From: Cocos nucifera
Taxonomy: Eukaryota; Streptophyta; Magnoliopsida; Arecales; Arecaceae
Direction: 5' to 3'
DNA length: 64,000 nt
Assembly: GCA_006176705.1 (NCBI GenBank)
Contig: QRFJ01002108.1
Span: 1 to 64,000 of the forward strand
The notes beneath the pieces are model-generated. The model did no database searches and was not told where the DNA came from. It saw only the letters and a list, made by a program, of their open reading frames with translations. The position numbers were made by a program, and so were the translations under genes. Below, in pieces: positions 12,834 through 25,300 of this stretch (position 1 is the stretch's first letter; each line of letters starts with the position of its first letter).

Positions 12834-13145
12834 AAATGCCATTTGCGGTGGTGATTTTGTGTCCAAAAAAATGCCATTCATAATGGCATTTTCTAGGTCC
12901 AATCATCCCCCACCACCTAATTAGTGGAACCAGTAAAAAAAAAAGAAAAAATGCCATCCTGAATGGTGCTTTTAAAAATGCCATCCTGAATGGTACTTCT
13001 AAAAATGCCATTTCAAATGGTGCTTCTAAAAATGCAATTCTGAATGGTGCTTTTCAAGCATTCCTTTTTTTTTTGTGCTTTTCTTTAGTGTGCCATTTGA
13101 CATGCCATTTGTGCCATTTTCGCTTTGGCATGCCATTTGGTCAAA
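12834..13145. repeat. 27-bp ATGCCAT..ATGGT tandem repeat
   Basis: Four units with exact 27-bp spacing start at 12951, 12978, 13005 and 13032 (aaaatgccatcctgaatggtgctt and variants), preceded by two looser units and followed by a run of 'gtgccattt' words to about 13140. Each unit is a short imperfect palindrome (TGCCAT...ATGGT). It lies near the outer end of the MULE. Confidence 0.75.
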
Positions 13146-13260
13146 TTAGATTTCTATCTACAAAGTTGACGATGTTTATCATTTGCAACGAAATTTTTCA
13201 TATTTGATTCACTTGTACATATTTTCGGCAACGGCCTAGTTTTAAACTTCTGAGATGTTT

Positions 13261-13622
13261 TTCATGTTCTCATAGATGTCTCAGACTAGAAGCCCAATGG
13301 TCATAAGAGATACCACTACCAGGACACGGCCTGTTGGATCGGTGCCATTTGATCAGTAGCTTTCCGATGCGTTGCACTATTATTCATGAAGGATGAGATC
13401 AAAATGGTTGTATAAGAAGTGCTGGGCCAAATATTTTCTCAGACTTATTGCTAATTGTCAAGAACAGTGTTTTGATTATAGCCATACAACATCTCGTGCA
13501 TGGGTGGCGAACGTCCTACTCCCAAATGGGCGAACTCGGAGATTATGCATTACATATAACCATCATAATTGCTCGAGAGACCGTGAACATGCTCGTGAAG
13601 ATTTGGTATATTTTTTAAGTTG
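13261..13622 (+). other. Unrecognised fragment with partial open frame
   Basis: A plus-strand frame from 13276 has two stops early and is then open from 13393 to 13620 (76 codons, with Cys/His/Arg-rich sequence such as RTRRLCITYNHHNCSRDREH). I do not recognise the product. It may be captured or decayed coding sequence within the MULE, or chance. Confidence 0.25.
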
Positions 13623-13662
13623 ATAATGCAGATTGCCAAGTAATCCTGATTACCTTATTAGA

Positions 13663-13678
13663 GGTAATCTAGATTACC
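13663..13678. repeat. Perfect palindrome ggtaatctagattacc
   Basis: 16-bp palindrome, flanked at 13640-13655 by taatcctgattacc and at 13697-13709 by atctagattacca. The spacing suggests the core or end of a small MITE-like repeat, but no terminal repeat pair or target duplication is clear. Confidence 0.5.
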
Positions 13679-13754
13679 AAGGGGAGGGATGGCTATCTAG
13701 ATTACCAAATTTTTTGATAATCCGATCAGGACATGTTTGGATGAAAATGCCCTC

Positions 13755-14125
13755 TTAAGAAAAATGAATATAATATAATATTATATTATAATAATATTAT
13801 AACATAATATATTATATAATAATATTATAATATTATTTTAATAATATCATATTATAATAATATGATCGTATAATATGGTAAATTATGATATAATATGATA
13901 CGGTACATGATACAAGATGGTATCGTACGTGGTCGGTATGGTACAGTACTCGATATGATAGGTACAGGGTGCTCGGTATTATACAGTATAGGATGATACA
14001 ATATGGGTATCATATGATATGGTACGATATGAGGGTAGCATGATACGATGCGAAAGTGGTATCCATAACATATTTCAGTATGATACGGTACGGGGGTAGT
14101 ATGATAAGGTACGGCAAGCCATATA
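13755..14125. repeat. AT microsatellite and GGTAC-rich minisatellite
   Basis: 13765-13870 is an (ata/tat)n tract. From 13870 to 14125 the words gatacggtac / ggtacgata / gatatggtac recur every 12-25 bp in degenerate tandem. No gene. A frame of 105 codons on the minus strand across it is only a translation of the repeat. Confidence 0.75.
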
Positions 14126-14289
14126 ATAATTTTAAGATCTGTATCCATATCCACAAACCATAACATCATAATACTTTAAAATAAAGAAACCAAATATATA
14201 AAATAATCTCCGATCATGGGATGTCAAGTTTACAAAAATGAATCACATAGTACAAAAAAAATCATATAGTATAAGCCTAAAACATACTA

Positions 14290-16560
14290 AGTCTCACAAG
14301 GACGTCGTGGTGCTCGTGGTTGCTTAGACCTTCTTAAGAAGGTCCTCAACGGTCGCTCCTTCTGCTGTGTCACCTATGATGGAGCCTCTCCTATATCAGT
14401 AGACGTCTTCTGATCATGCATATGAGGAATATCAAGTGCTGCGGGAACATCTACGAACTGAGTGACCTACTCACCTGGATCCAGAAATGTGCCTATAACA
14501 AAATGATCATACTAATGTCAACTAGAATCCAATGCTGTCATCTAGGGTACGTAGGAAGATGAAGACCCTGGCATCTGTGGATCAGAAGGTGGTGGCATAT
14601 ATGCAACATGCGGCGATGACATTTATGGAATATATGGTGATGGCATATGTGGAATATATGATAATGGTGTATATCCTATATCTGACGCATCGGGTGCTTC
14701 ATGCCAAGGCGCACCGCTATCTAGGTCATAACCAATCGCCATCAATATCTCCGCACATGATCTCTCCATCTCCCGTAGTATCTAGGTCTGCTCGTCCTCA
14801 TCAATCATAGATAGAGCACGACGAGTGTCCAACATAAGACCTGACATCCGATCAGTCTACATAATAAAAAGAAAATTAGCAATATATTATGGAATATACA
14901 ATAGGTATAAAATTTAGTATGACATTGAATAGAATATATAATGCATAATTTTAATGGACTTACCAACATCCACATAGTAGAACTCTCACCCTCATATCCT
15001 GAAATTGCCTACCGAGGCTGTCCAATGGCCCGTACTGTAATACTAAGAAACCAAGCCATGTAGTCCTCGATATATGGACGGCCTCTCAATATATCATCAT
15101 CATGAACTGTATAATCTCATCGTGTATTCCAAATGATAATGTACTCTGCATGTCTGATACGCCAGTTAATGTGAGCTCTCCCTCGTCGATCGATACGATG
15201 AAATCACTGGCTGATATCAAAATGCTCTGGGATGCCCTGAATGCAGCCAAACTACCACAGCACACAATCTGAGAGGTGCCACTCCACTACATCAAAATAA
15301 ATAAGCAGCACCCTAGCAGTCTATATATAATGAGGAGTCATGCAATACTATGGTAATATGGACATAATCTCGTCTATATATGGCTCCCATAAAAACTGAT
15401 AGGTTTTAAAAAAAATGGATTAGTAAGTTCATTTTGTAGTAGATTATAAATACTATAAAATAATATGGGTACATAAATCAAAATTACTCGTCTGCATGCA
15501 TCAGTATCAACAATATATCCAACTAGCATCTATAAACTCATGCCACTTTCATCGATACATAGTGAATGTTGAATGCAATGTTCCATCTGCTTAACAATTT
15601 ATTCATATTAATTAGATTTTTAATGGAATAAAAATATTACTACATTTCAAATAATGGAACCAATAGTCTTCATACTTATATCTCCAAGGTGCATTCTTTC
15701 GAAATGGAACATCGGGATCCGGATGCGCTGGTGGCATCTCATGAAATTGTGTCCGCAGTGGGTTGATAGTCGTCATCCTCTTCCATGCCCAAATCTACTA
15801 ATTCAAATAAAATTATAAATGATATCTCTAATAAGAGCTACAATAGAATGTTGAAAATTAAAATTATATACCATATACCTGCAATAATATAAGATAACCA
15901 CCAATCTCAGTCTGATCATGATATGAATCATGACACATAGCCCTATACAAATAAGCTCATACTGCATTATCCCAACTAAGTCTGCGTGCAAAATCTAAAT
16001 CCTCTAATAGTGGTAAAAACATCAACTTCACCTTGTTAGATGAAGTATCGGGCAAAAGGGCATCTTCTAGCAATCAAAGTATCTGACCCCTAACATACTG
16101 TCGCACCATCTCTACTGGTGCATCATCTCCAATATGAAAATATCGATAGCGATCATCCAAACACTCCATCCTCAATCGTGAATGATCGAAGAACTAGACA
16201 TCTAGCTCAAATCCTAGTAGCCGACCACATGTAGCCTGCCACTCTGGAATGGTAAGCTATGGATTAGATCCTGTAACTATATCAGCATTAACTGGAAGTC
16301 CGGTGAGTACACTAACATCCTGTAATATGATCGTCATCTCACCAAATAGAAGATGGAATGTGTGTATCTCTGGATGCCATCACTCAAGTAATGTAGTAAT
16401 CAGACCAACATCCAACTGTATCCTCCCAATTTGATATACTCCATAAAATTTCAGGTATCGCAAATAGTCCATAACTCTATATGGGATGTCCTCCATCCTT
16501 CATAAATCTGCATCTACTCATCGTAAGCGGAGGTGTCTGGGCTCCTGCAATATGATAAGA
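14290..16560 (-). pseudogene. Plant mobile domain (PMD/MAIN-like) relic
   Basis: Minus-strand exons of a plant mobile domain protein, the family that contains MAIN/MAIL1 and 'phosphatase 7 long form homolog' proteins. Seen in order: IGRIQLDVGLITTLLE and HPEIHTFHLLFGEMT (about 16470-16330), QDVSVLTGLPV (near 16300), LLPDTSSNKVKLMFLPLL (near 16030), SWDNAV..YLYRAMC (near 15960), an exon with WAWKRMTTINPLRTQ (15790-15650), VEWHLSDCVLWQFG (near 15290), and a basic tail with ERPLRTFLRRSKQPRAPRR ending near 14290. Introns separate the blocks. Several stops (for example the E-to-stop after TTLLE and the L-to-stop in AIxAYLYR) break it. PMD genes are known to occur inside MULEs; function in transposition is unproven. 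Confidence 0.8.
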
Positions 16561-17059
16561 TAATAAGACCGCGTATATAATTTTAACAAGAATCTATTAA
16601 AATAAGAGTATAAATAGAATACTTACAATGTCATCTAATATAGCCTATGATCGATGTGTCTCCTATAATACAAAAACACTATAGTCTCGTGGGCCTGAAT
16701 GCCATGGAGTGTACCATAATATACTAAATGATATCTAAAACAATGACATACATCCCAGATTTATTAGTGCATTGGAAATACTATATAAGTTTAAATCATA
16801 TAGAAAATAGCTCTGCATATATATCCAACAAGAACTCAACTATCAGATTTATATAGAACAATAAAATAACTCTGAAATATATAGAGCAGTTCAACTATCT
16901 GAAATACATAGAACATTCGACTATCAAAAATACATAAAATGGTACACAACATTTTGATGCCTTTAATTTCTTTCACAGCCCGAAGTTGATGCATCAAGAA
17001 GTAAACTAGGATAGCGATGACGATCATGACCTTGTTCCTTATAAATATCATAATTATTC
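16561..17059. other. Spacer between PMD and transposase
   Basis: AT-rich. A loose tandem of about 30 bp (gaacaxttcaactatctgaaatacata) occurs three times at 16830-16935. No gene is recognised. Confidence 0.4.
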
Positions 17060-19268
17060 TTGCTTCTTATTTGCCTATCATTCATTTCATTTCACAACCT
17101 CGTTGACTTTGGCCTGCCCTTCTGCTTAGGTCTCAAATGATAATGATCGAAAATATATGTAAACATATTTGTAGACATCCAATAGTCTTCATGTGGTAAT
17201 GGATAAAACTCTCCACTTCAAGCATTCATATATGTCGCAATTGTATATGCATCATCCATAAAACTACTAAAATGTACAGTAATTTCTTGGCACACAACCA
17301 ATACATGTGAATAGGAATATCTATAGATGCTCCACTTTCTACGAGAATATTTTCTTTCATCTAAAGTCACGGTATGAGAATTGCCTCCACCTGTTAACCC
17401 TGCACTTGCTCTCGTTGTAAGTACTTCGTATATACCTCTTTGGATGTTGAACGCTGTTACTCTATGCTGATTAGCTTTAACTTAATCTTCTACAATCTTA
17501 ATTACAACATGAGGAGTAAAAAAATTATTTGGATTCTTTTGTACATATCTTAAGGCTTGGGTACGTCTCATATTAAAGTATTTCACAAGATGGTCAAATG
17601 TCATTTGAACACAAATAGTAATTGGCATATTTCCAGCTTCTCGTAAAACACTATTAAAAACCTCCAAGAAATTTATAGTTAAGACACCATAGCACATGCC
17701 AACATCATTTGCCAATGTCCACTTCTCTTTTTCCAACTCAGAAAACTAACTCCAACCCTCTACATTCACTGTCCTGATCCTGTCCATGATAAAATCAAAC
17801 TTCCAAACTTGATGAGTGCTCCTTGGTTGCCATACTGCTCTTTTAAGCTATGCATTTTTAAAGTGAGTGTTAAAATTGTTGCAAACATGTCTTAAACAAT
17901 ATCGGTGATATGCACGTGGCAGACTCCATCCAATAGACTTATCTACAATGGCATTCAATATACTTGGATGTCTATCAAAAATTAGGCATACTTCATTTCT
18001 ATTTTGTGCGACATATGTTTTGAGCCGAAGAAGAAACCAACTCCAACTAGCAGTCGTCTCTTGATCCATAATTGCATACATTAAAGGATACATGCCATTC
18101 TCTACATCAACTCTTATTGCAATTAGCATCTTACCTTTAAACTTTCCAACATATGCATGCCATCAATACTGATCATAGGATGATAGTACCTAAAACCCTA
18201 GATAGATGGTTGGAAAGCTCAAAAAACATAATTAAAAGTTCGCACATTGGAATTTTCAGTAAGAAAAAAATCCCATGAAACAACGGTATCGGGGTTTGCA
18301 TTTTGTAGTGCATCTATATAATAGGATAATTTTGCATAAGAGGGCTCCTATTCTCTATAAATATCAACCAATGCCTTTTATTTTCCTAACCATTCTTTTC
18401 TATATGACACTATATATTGAAATTGCTTGTTAACGGTTGCCACAATAGCTTCAACTTTAATATCTAAATTTTTCTCAATAATATGCCAGACTAGTGTGAC
18501 AATCATCCTTCCACTGACATGTTTGTAGTCTCGACTCAATCCCCTAAACAAATAAGTATGAGAACCCTCATATCTTGTGATCTGAAAATATCCATGCTTT
18601 TTTAACAATGCAGCACGAAGCCTCTATTTACATTCTTGTTCATTATCTGATGATGCACATCGTATGAACCACAACTTTAAATGTGACTGGACTACATTAT
18701 ATGTTCGATGCTTTCAAATATGATAAAGATCAATAGCTCTTTTTAGATCATCTTTGCCTATAGAAAATTCAGTCATCAAAGAGTTCCAAAATTGATAGTT
18801 ATAGTTCAATCTTCGAGGTGCACTAACAGCACCACCATGATCTAAATTTAAGTCGCTAAAAAATTATGGAGGTTCATGCATCCTAGGTTCAGGTTCTACA
18901 TTATTATCTAGTTGATTATCCTATTTGCCATCTTCATCTTCATCATTGTTACTATCTTCATCAAGCTATTCTTCTTCAGTCTCATTCTCATCTGACTCAA
19001 AACCACGATTATCAAAATTTATTTTAGTACTAACCCAATCATTATCCCCCATCTGAGTATCATATCCTGCACTTACTGCTACTTCCACCATAAGAGAAAT
19101 CACTATATGAGAAGTCATCATAGGAGAAGTCACCATAGAACTTTGAATAATTAGACAACTAGGGCCAACAATATTAGAATGTTCTGCAAACATGGCCTCA
19201 ATACCAATAGTTCGCATCATAGGACTTAAGAAAGGCAAGAAAGGTCCAGGAGTATTTTCATTAGAGGG
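17060..19268 (-). pseudogene. MuDR-type MULE transposase relic
   Basis: Cut-and-paste transposase of the Mutator superfamily, read right to left. The N-terminal acidic part is at 19268-18890 (ends DENETEEE and a stop). The MuDR DNA-binding domain at 18740-18380 has LKRAIDLYHI, LWFIRCASSDNEQECK and YEGSHTYLFRGL. The catalytic domain runs from about 18180 (ISIDGMHM, first Asp) through 18129-17848 (YPLMYAIMDQETTASWSWF, FDRHPSILNAI with the second Asp, YCLRHVCNNF). The C-terminal region is at 17736-17482. A decayed SWIM-like segment near 17330 has lost its Cys pair. A Pro/Arg-rich tail (RPKQKGRPKSTRL) is near 17100. Several stops make it inactive. Gypsy-A has inserted in the N-terminal part. Confidence 0.87.
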
Positions 19269-20152
19269 TGTTGGGGGTAAACATGCTCCTGCCGAAGTTC
19301 GGCCAGATATCTGATCGTTAAATGATCCAGTCCGATGGTGACAACCAAGACTGAGCCTCAATTGACTTCGCAAGATTCCTTCGGGCTTCGCCCAAATGAG
19401 CTTGAGTAGCAGGGGTGGCCGAACTCCTCCATCCCAGGCAGTCAGCTCTCTTTTGGTGGAACTTCCTCCAAACAAACTTTCATGCTCTATTGAGAGTATC
19501 GAACTTCTCCACTAGTCGAACTTCTTTCAGACTTCTTCTTCAACTAGACTTCTCCACCAGTCGAACTTCTTCCAGACTTCTCCTTCAGCCGAACTTCTCC
19601 ACCTATCGAACTCCTTCCAGACTTCTTCTTCTATCGAACTTCTTTTGAACTCCTTTTGACTATCCAAAAGGATCTCAACATCGACTCTCAATATGGCAAA
19701 TAACGACCCATGCACAGTTGATCTTGAGAACCTCCAAGCTCCTCTAGAGCAACATCAGTAAGGAATGCTCCATCACCTACAACCGTCCCATCCAAACTCC
19801 AGCAGGCATGTCACGATAATGGACACTATCCTCTATAACAAACTCCATGTGGTCCTGAACGGCCCACTACCAAGCGGTTATGGCTGTCACTATCAGTTTG
19901 TTACAAGCTCCGCCTATATAAGAGATCCTTCATATACGCTTTCGCCCAGAAGCACTCTTCTCCTTCTCGATACTCTACTACTTTCTTTACTGAGCATTTC
20001 ATTTCTATTGGTTGGAAGGGCTAACTTGACCATCGGAGGGTCCTACCGGAGCCACCCCTCCTCCAATTTGGATTTCTTTTGTAGGTCCCGACAACGACCT
20101 TGGCTTCTCCAACTCTATTCAGTTTCGGTATTAATCAAATTCTGCACCAACA
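19269..20152 (+). repeat. Gypsy-A 5' LTR
   Basis: 884 bp, TGTTGGGGG...CTGCACCAACA. Homologous to the Gypsy-B LTRs (751 and 722 bp). The extra length lies in the 5' part and in the tandem units at 19497-19655 built on 'tcgaacttctttcagacttc', where Gypsy-B has 28-bp units. Contains a TATA box (ctatataaga, 19914-19923). Confidence 0.87.
19914..19923 (+). promoter_or_regulatory. TATA box of Gypsy-A LTR
   Basis: ctatataaga; aligns with ctataaaaga at 29414 and ctataaaagg at 48541 in the Gypsy-B LTRs. Confidence 0.6.
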
Positions 20153-20273
20153 GGATTGGCACTAGAGAAAGGGACCTCTTTCTCTTGAGGTTTTCTTATT
20201 CTTAAAGGAGTGCTCAGTAGAGATCTCTCTTCTTCTCCCTTAGAGTTCTTCTTCCTCAGTTGATCTTATGAGG

Positions 20274-21893
20274 ATGCCTCCCAGAAAGGCTTCCACCCGA
20301 CGGTCGACTGCCTCCATGGTCAGATCTCATTCAGATCTGCCCACCCCCATCTCATCCCCAGCATCTCAAGCTCCACCAGCGGCAATGGTAGATGTAGAGC
20401 AATTTAACCTATTGGTCCGGTAGGTTAGGGGCCTCACTGAAGCAGTGCAGGCCATGCACCAACAGCGGCCTCCAGTGTTGGTCCAACTGGAGCAAGCTTC
20501 TTTAGAACCTCAAGATCCAATTTGGGAATGACTGACTTGGGCGAGTCAACTGATAACTTCCAAAAAAGAGAAGTAGAGGGTAGGGAGCCCCTGCTTCGAT
20601 CATGATTCTACCCTTGGAGGGACTTTGCTCCTATTCAGCTAGAGGACTTTGGAGATCCACGATCATGAGGATCTTTTGAACCAAAAACTATAAGAAATGA
20701 ATCAACGGATTAAGAAACTCCACCACATTCCCTCCTCTCACAGTAATGATATCTGCACTGACCCTCCCTTCTTCCAAAAAATTATGCAAGAACCCATTCT
20801 GTCGAACTTCAAGCTTTCCTAGTTTGAGAGCTACGATGGGACTACCGATCTAGTCGATCAACTGGAGACCTTTTAGATAATGATATTGCTCCATGGCACG
20901 TCTGACGTCATCCTATGCCAAGCTTTCTCCTCCACCTAGAAGGAAGTAACTAGGAATTAGTACTCGACCCTTAAGCCGGGTACTATCTTTTTTTTTCAAT
21001 CAAATGAGCCATCAATTTGCAGCTCATTTTGTTAGTAGTCGACATCCTCGATGAGACTCGGATTTCCTCATCAACATTAAGCAGAAGGTAGGAAAATCTA
21101 TATGGGTCTATGTTACCCATTTCAATGTTGCTGCGTCCGAAACTTGGACCAATCTATCGCAATGGCTGTGCTAAAAGATGGCCTTCAAAAGAATGATCTG
21201 TTGTTCTCCCTAGATTAGAAGTATTCCAGGAATTTTATTGATATGCTGGCTCAGGCTAAAGGTTATGCCCGAGCAGAAGATGCCTTCAAAGCTAAGGATA
21301 GTGAAGCCGCTGAAGAACGGCGAGTGGGTGAATCAAGTATGCCCGCTACTAATAAAAAGTCAGGTGAAGCTCGATCGTGCTCCCAAATTCGCCTGAGTGC
21401 AAGAGAGCCAGAACTCCTCCTCGAACTCGAAGTCAAAGAAGCCCAAATAGGAGGGCACGGTGGGGCTCCCCCCTCAGAAAGTTCCACAACTATGCTCCCC
21501 TCAATGCTCCGAAAACCCAAGTGTTGATGAAAATTAAGGAGCAGCTGCCAAGGTAGGAGAGGATGTGCACTCATCCTGACAAGTGCAATTCCAATAAATA
21601 CTGCCTCTAATATCATGACCACGGTCACGATACTGAAGAGTGCATTCAGCTCCAAGATGAGATCGAGAAGCTCGTCAGGCGAGGCCGACTTGGTTGATTT
21701 CTATAGCATCGATTTAAGAAAAGAGAGGATCGGCCAAGGGCACTACCATAACCAGAACTACCGAGGAGGGAGGAATAAAAAGAAGATCAACCGTCTCTCG
21801 GCATCATCAAAATCATCTCTGGGAGACTTCGGTAAGGGCAGGCCGGTGGATCTGGGGGATCGGGAAAAAGGTGAAGAGCTGAGGAGCCCCTAA
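20274..21893 (+). pseudogene. Gypsy-A gag relic
   Basis: Starts MPPRKAST, as Gypsy-B gag starts MPPRKALT. The conserved VDVEQFNLLV block is at about 20390. The capsid-like core with QEPILSNFKL and FESYDGTTD is near 20790-20850, followed by an NIKQKVGKSI block. The C-terminal zinc-knuckle region has HPDKCN and HDTEECIQLQDEIEKL at 21565-21675. Numerous stops and shifts are present; the longest open piece is 90-130 codons. Known role of the family: structural protein of the retrotransposon particle. Confidence 0.82.
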
Positions 21894-22348
21894 CTTTCAC
21901 TGAAACAGATGCACAGGAAGTTCAGTTCCCACATAACAATGTAGTTGTAATTGCTTTAAATATTGTAGACTATAATATACATCATATTCTTATTGATAAT
22001 GAAAGTTCTGTCGATGTTTTGTTTTACGATGTTTTCTCCAAAATATCTATACCTAATGGCTGGCTTGGACCAATGAACTCCCCATTGGTAGGCTTCACTG
22101 GTAATGCAGTGCCAGTTGAATGCATAATAATTTTAGCTGTGGCTGTAGGACAATATCCGAAATAGTCCAAGGTATAGGTGGACTTTCTAGTAGTAAAAGC
22201 TCCATCGGCTTACAACGTAATTCTCGATCGACCTAGTCTAAACGTGCTTCAGGCAGTGGCATCGATCTATAATTTAAAAATAAAGTTTTCAACAAGCTAT
22301 GGGATTGGAGAAGTCAGAGAAGATCAAGCTCTAGCAAGATATTGCTAT
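21894..22348 (+). pseudogene. Gypsy-A protease relic, truncated
   Basis: Decayed aspartic protease region: TFTETDAQEVQFPHNN, then IDNESSVDVLFYDVFSKI near 22000, PLVGFTGNAVPVE near 22090 and APSAYNVILDRP near 22210. The usual DNGSS/DTGSS catalytic triad is DNESS here; Gypsy-B has DNESF at the same site. The frame ends at the Copia-2 insertion. Confidence 0.78.
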
Positions 22349-25300
22349 TGTTGAGAAACATGCAGGGTTTCATGCATAGATTTTAAAATTTTTTCGAAAT
22401 CTAGAGCAGCGGAAGACATAGATTAAACTATTTAATCCACAACATGCATGTAATCAAATTACAAAATCCTACATCAAGAATCTATAACATGTTATGATGT
22501 AAATATAAATCTAAAATTAAATTAATTATAAGTGGTATTGATCATATCAATACCTAGATCTAGAATAATTCTACATCTAATCCAAGATCGCATCTAGGTC
22601 ACCAAGAGATCAGATCTCTTACCTTTACGTAGGTCGAGAACTCTATGATTGAATCCGTTGTTGCCTTTGGAGCTGCACATGCATTTGACCTCTACAAATG
22701 ATCCATATGAACCTGCAACATAGATTGGAGGTTCGTTGAATGAAGATCCGCTCGAAGTGCTAGCTTCTCATAGATCTCTCCTGATGGTTAATCAAATACA
22801 TGTTCTTCAGATCTCTTGAACAATCAAAGAGATGAAGAACATGAGAAAGAATGAGGGAGAAATCCAACCCTTGGATCTCCCATAAAATAGAAATAAAAAG
22901 ACATATGGAATAAACCCTAGGAGAAGACAAATCTACTCCTTTAGGACATCAATAGTTGATGTCCTGAAAACACCTTTATGCTAGGATCAGAGGTGACCTT
23001 CTTCTCTGGATTTTTTTCTAATTTTTTAGATATCACACCCTCATATTTTTCTCATAAAAATCTCATAAATAAAATTAAGAAGAAGGGCTCTCAAAAAAAC
23101 CCTAAGAGAAGATCTTCTTCTCTTCTTCTTCTCGCATTAGGACATGATCAGATCATGTCCAAAAAGGATCACCATGCCCCAAAACCTTGGAGCATTGATT
23201 CCATGCCCTCTTTCTCTCTCTCTCTTCGATCTTTATCATATAAAAATCACATAAAGTAATGAAGAAGAAGATACTCAAAAGAAAACAAAGAGAAGATAAA
23301 CTTCTCTTACCTTCGTGCCTTCATGACATCAACGATTGATGTCCAGATGAAGACCTTTTCTCTAAGAATCTTAGTGCCATCTTTCCTCAAGCCCTTCCTC
23401 TCTCTTTCTCAAATTTTTATCATATAAAAATCATAAATAAAATAGAAAGAGAGAAACATAAAAGAAAAATATAAGAAAAGATAATCTTCTCTCACCTTAT
23501 CTCTTCAAGACATCAACTTTGATGTCTTAATTGAGGGCTCTTCTCCAAAAATCTTAGCACCAAAAATCCTCCACACCTTCTCCTCCTTCTCTAATTTTTC
23601 ATTATTTTTTTAGAATTTTTCACATCCTTAAACCATCTCAAAAGAGGCATCCACCTTTTATTACAAGACTAGATCAAAACCTAGTAAAAGGAGGACTTCT
23701 ATAGGGCGTCCAAACCCTCCCACTTATTTTTTTGTGTAATCACTAATTACCATGCATAAAACCAAGGAAAAAAGGATTGAATAAGATAGAGGGGTGTGGG
23801 TAGAGTTGGCACACAAGGGAGGGAGGAGTTGAGGTCAAAGAAGACTCTTCCAAGTAGGAAACAATTTCCAACTTCCTTCTAATTTTGATCAAATCAAATT
23901 TAAATCCAATTCCTAAGATAATGGGGTGTAGAAAATCATTTCTTAGGCATGTAAATCATAAAAAAAATTTGAAATTAAAATATGGAGGGGGCTTTCTTAG
24001 GCGCAAGTGAAAGAGAGAGAGTCCCAGTCCAACTAAGACTCCTCTTATTTGAATAGTTCAAAATTATTTTAAATCTAATTTAAATCTTATTTAAATTAAA
24101 TTAAATATAATTTAATTAAGGATAATCCTAGTCTAACTAGAAGCCCAATTAAATTAGATTAAATCAAGATTTAAATCTGATTTAAATTCTAAGTCAATCA
24201 GGTGCACAAGTCCTAGTCAAACAAGGAATTATTCTTCCCTTGCAATTGGCTTATCCAATAAACCAATTAGACTTAATCTAATTAAATATAAATCAATTCT
24301 AATTGAATCTAATTTAATTAGACTTGATCTCAGTCTGATTGCTCAATCAAATTGAGCTAATTAGCAATCCAATTGCTAATCGATCCTCCTGCAACACTTG
24401 CATTAAGTTAAATATCAATCGCATTAAATGTTTGACCTCGAAATGATTCTCAATCATCGATTTACCATCCGATCAGGTTACAAGATCTAATGTGTGTGAC
24501 CCCATAGGTTCGAACCTAAGTCGATAGCATAGAAACCAATTTCTGTACCAATCGAAGTTACCATCTAGCAATGATTTCCGACGTTCGGATGGATCGAATG
24601 TATGTAAAGCAACATTCCTAGAATCCTGGCCCATGGTTACTATATAATTCATCCCTATGACCAATAATGCTCAAGATGACTTCGAGTATGCTGTCAAACA
24701 CTCATACAAGTCATCTCTATTATATCTCAAAATTTTGCAAATCTCATGACACCTCATAAGGATTACCCAGGCCTAGGTTTTGCTAAATTAAAATACAGCG
24801 AGACATTCTCTTCCTGAAGTTAACCAGGAGTGGTCAATCCCATCTTGACTCACACACTGACTCTACAAGTACTTAACTATACCTAGAAATCTTTTGTCAT
24901 CTATATTAGAAATATAGATAGTCCAGCATCAAAGTACAGTGACTTGCTCATAAGTCACCATGGCAATCTCAGATCGGAGGGACACTTATACCCATTGATC
25001 TTAGCTAGCTATTCTTGATAGTAGAGTGCTACATTGATCACGTTCAGTGCAGATATACTCCTATATCTCATCTGGATGTCATATCAGTATCTTCACACTA
25101 CTTGGTTATGAGGACAACCAATGCATATGGCATACAGCGACCTACACTCGATAAGTTATCATCCTTGTTAATAACTTATCATTTGGTCGTGAACAATTTA
25201 AGAACCATCCGATAAATCCTCCTTTATCAACTGATTATGATTCTAAGGACTTCAATTTAGGAGTTCATTTAAGGAAGATAGAACTTTCATGATGAAATAG

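Larger units (their letters stand above)
12735..19268 (-). mobile_element. MULE with MuDR transposase and PMD gene, truncated
   Basis: Mutator-like element in minus orientation. The transposase relic (17060-19268) lies upstream of a plant mobile domain relic (14290-16560); both are read on the minus strand. The right, 5' end is cut by insertion of Gypsy-A at 19269. The left limit is placed where the characteristic 'ttcatactaatg...ccaaaatgatg' and tandem-repeat sequence starts; terminal inverted repeats could not be confirmed because the other end is not visible. Confidence 0.7.
19269..22348 (+). mobile_element. Gypsy-A, Tat-type Ty3/gypsy, 5' part
   Basis: 5' LTR, gag and start of pol of the same family as Gypsy-B. 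It begins TGTTGGGGGTAAAC directly inside the MULE transposase and is cut at 22348, within the stretch after the protease, by the Copia-2 LTR (the equivalent point in Gypsy-B is about 39615). The remaining pol and 3' LTR are not in the window. Possible target site GAGGG (19264-19268), partner not visible. Confidence 0.85.

Noticed and set aside
13852..14169. A 105-codon frame on the minus strand rich in Tyr, His and Pro
   Set aside because: It is the GGTAC-type tandem repeat; no start context and no homology recognised.
18966..19475. A 169-codon minus-strand frame
   Set aside because: It crosses the MULE/Gypsy-A junction at 19268; the first 70 codons are antisense LTR, the rest is MULE N-terminal sequence.
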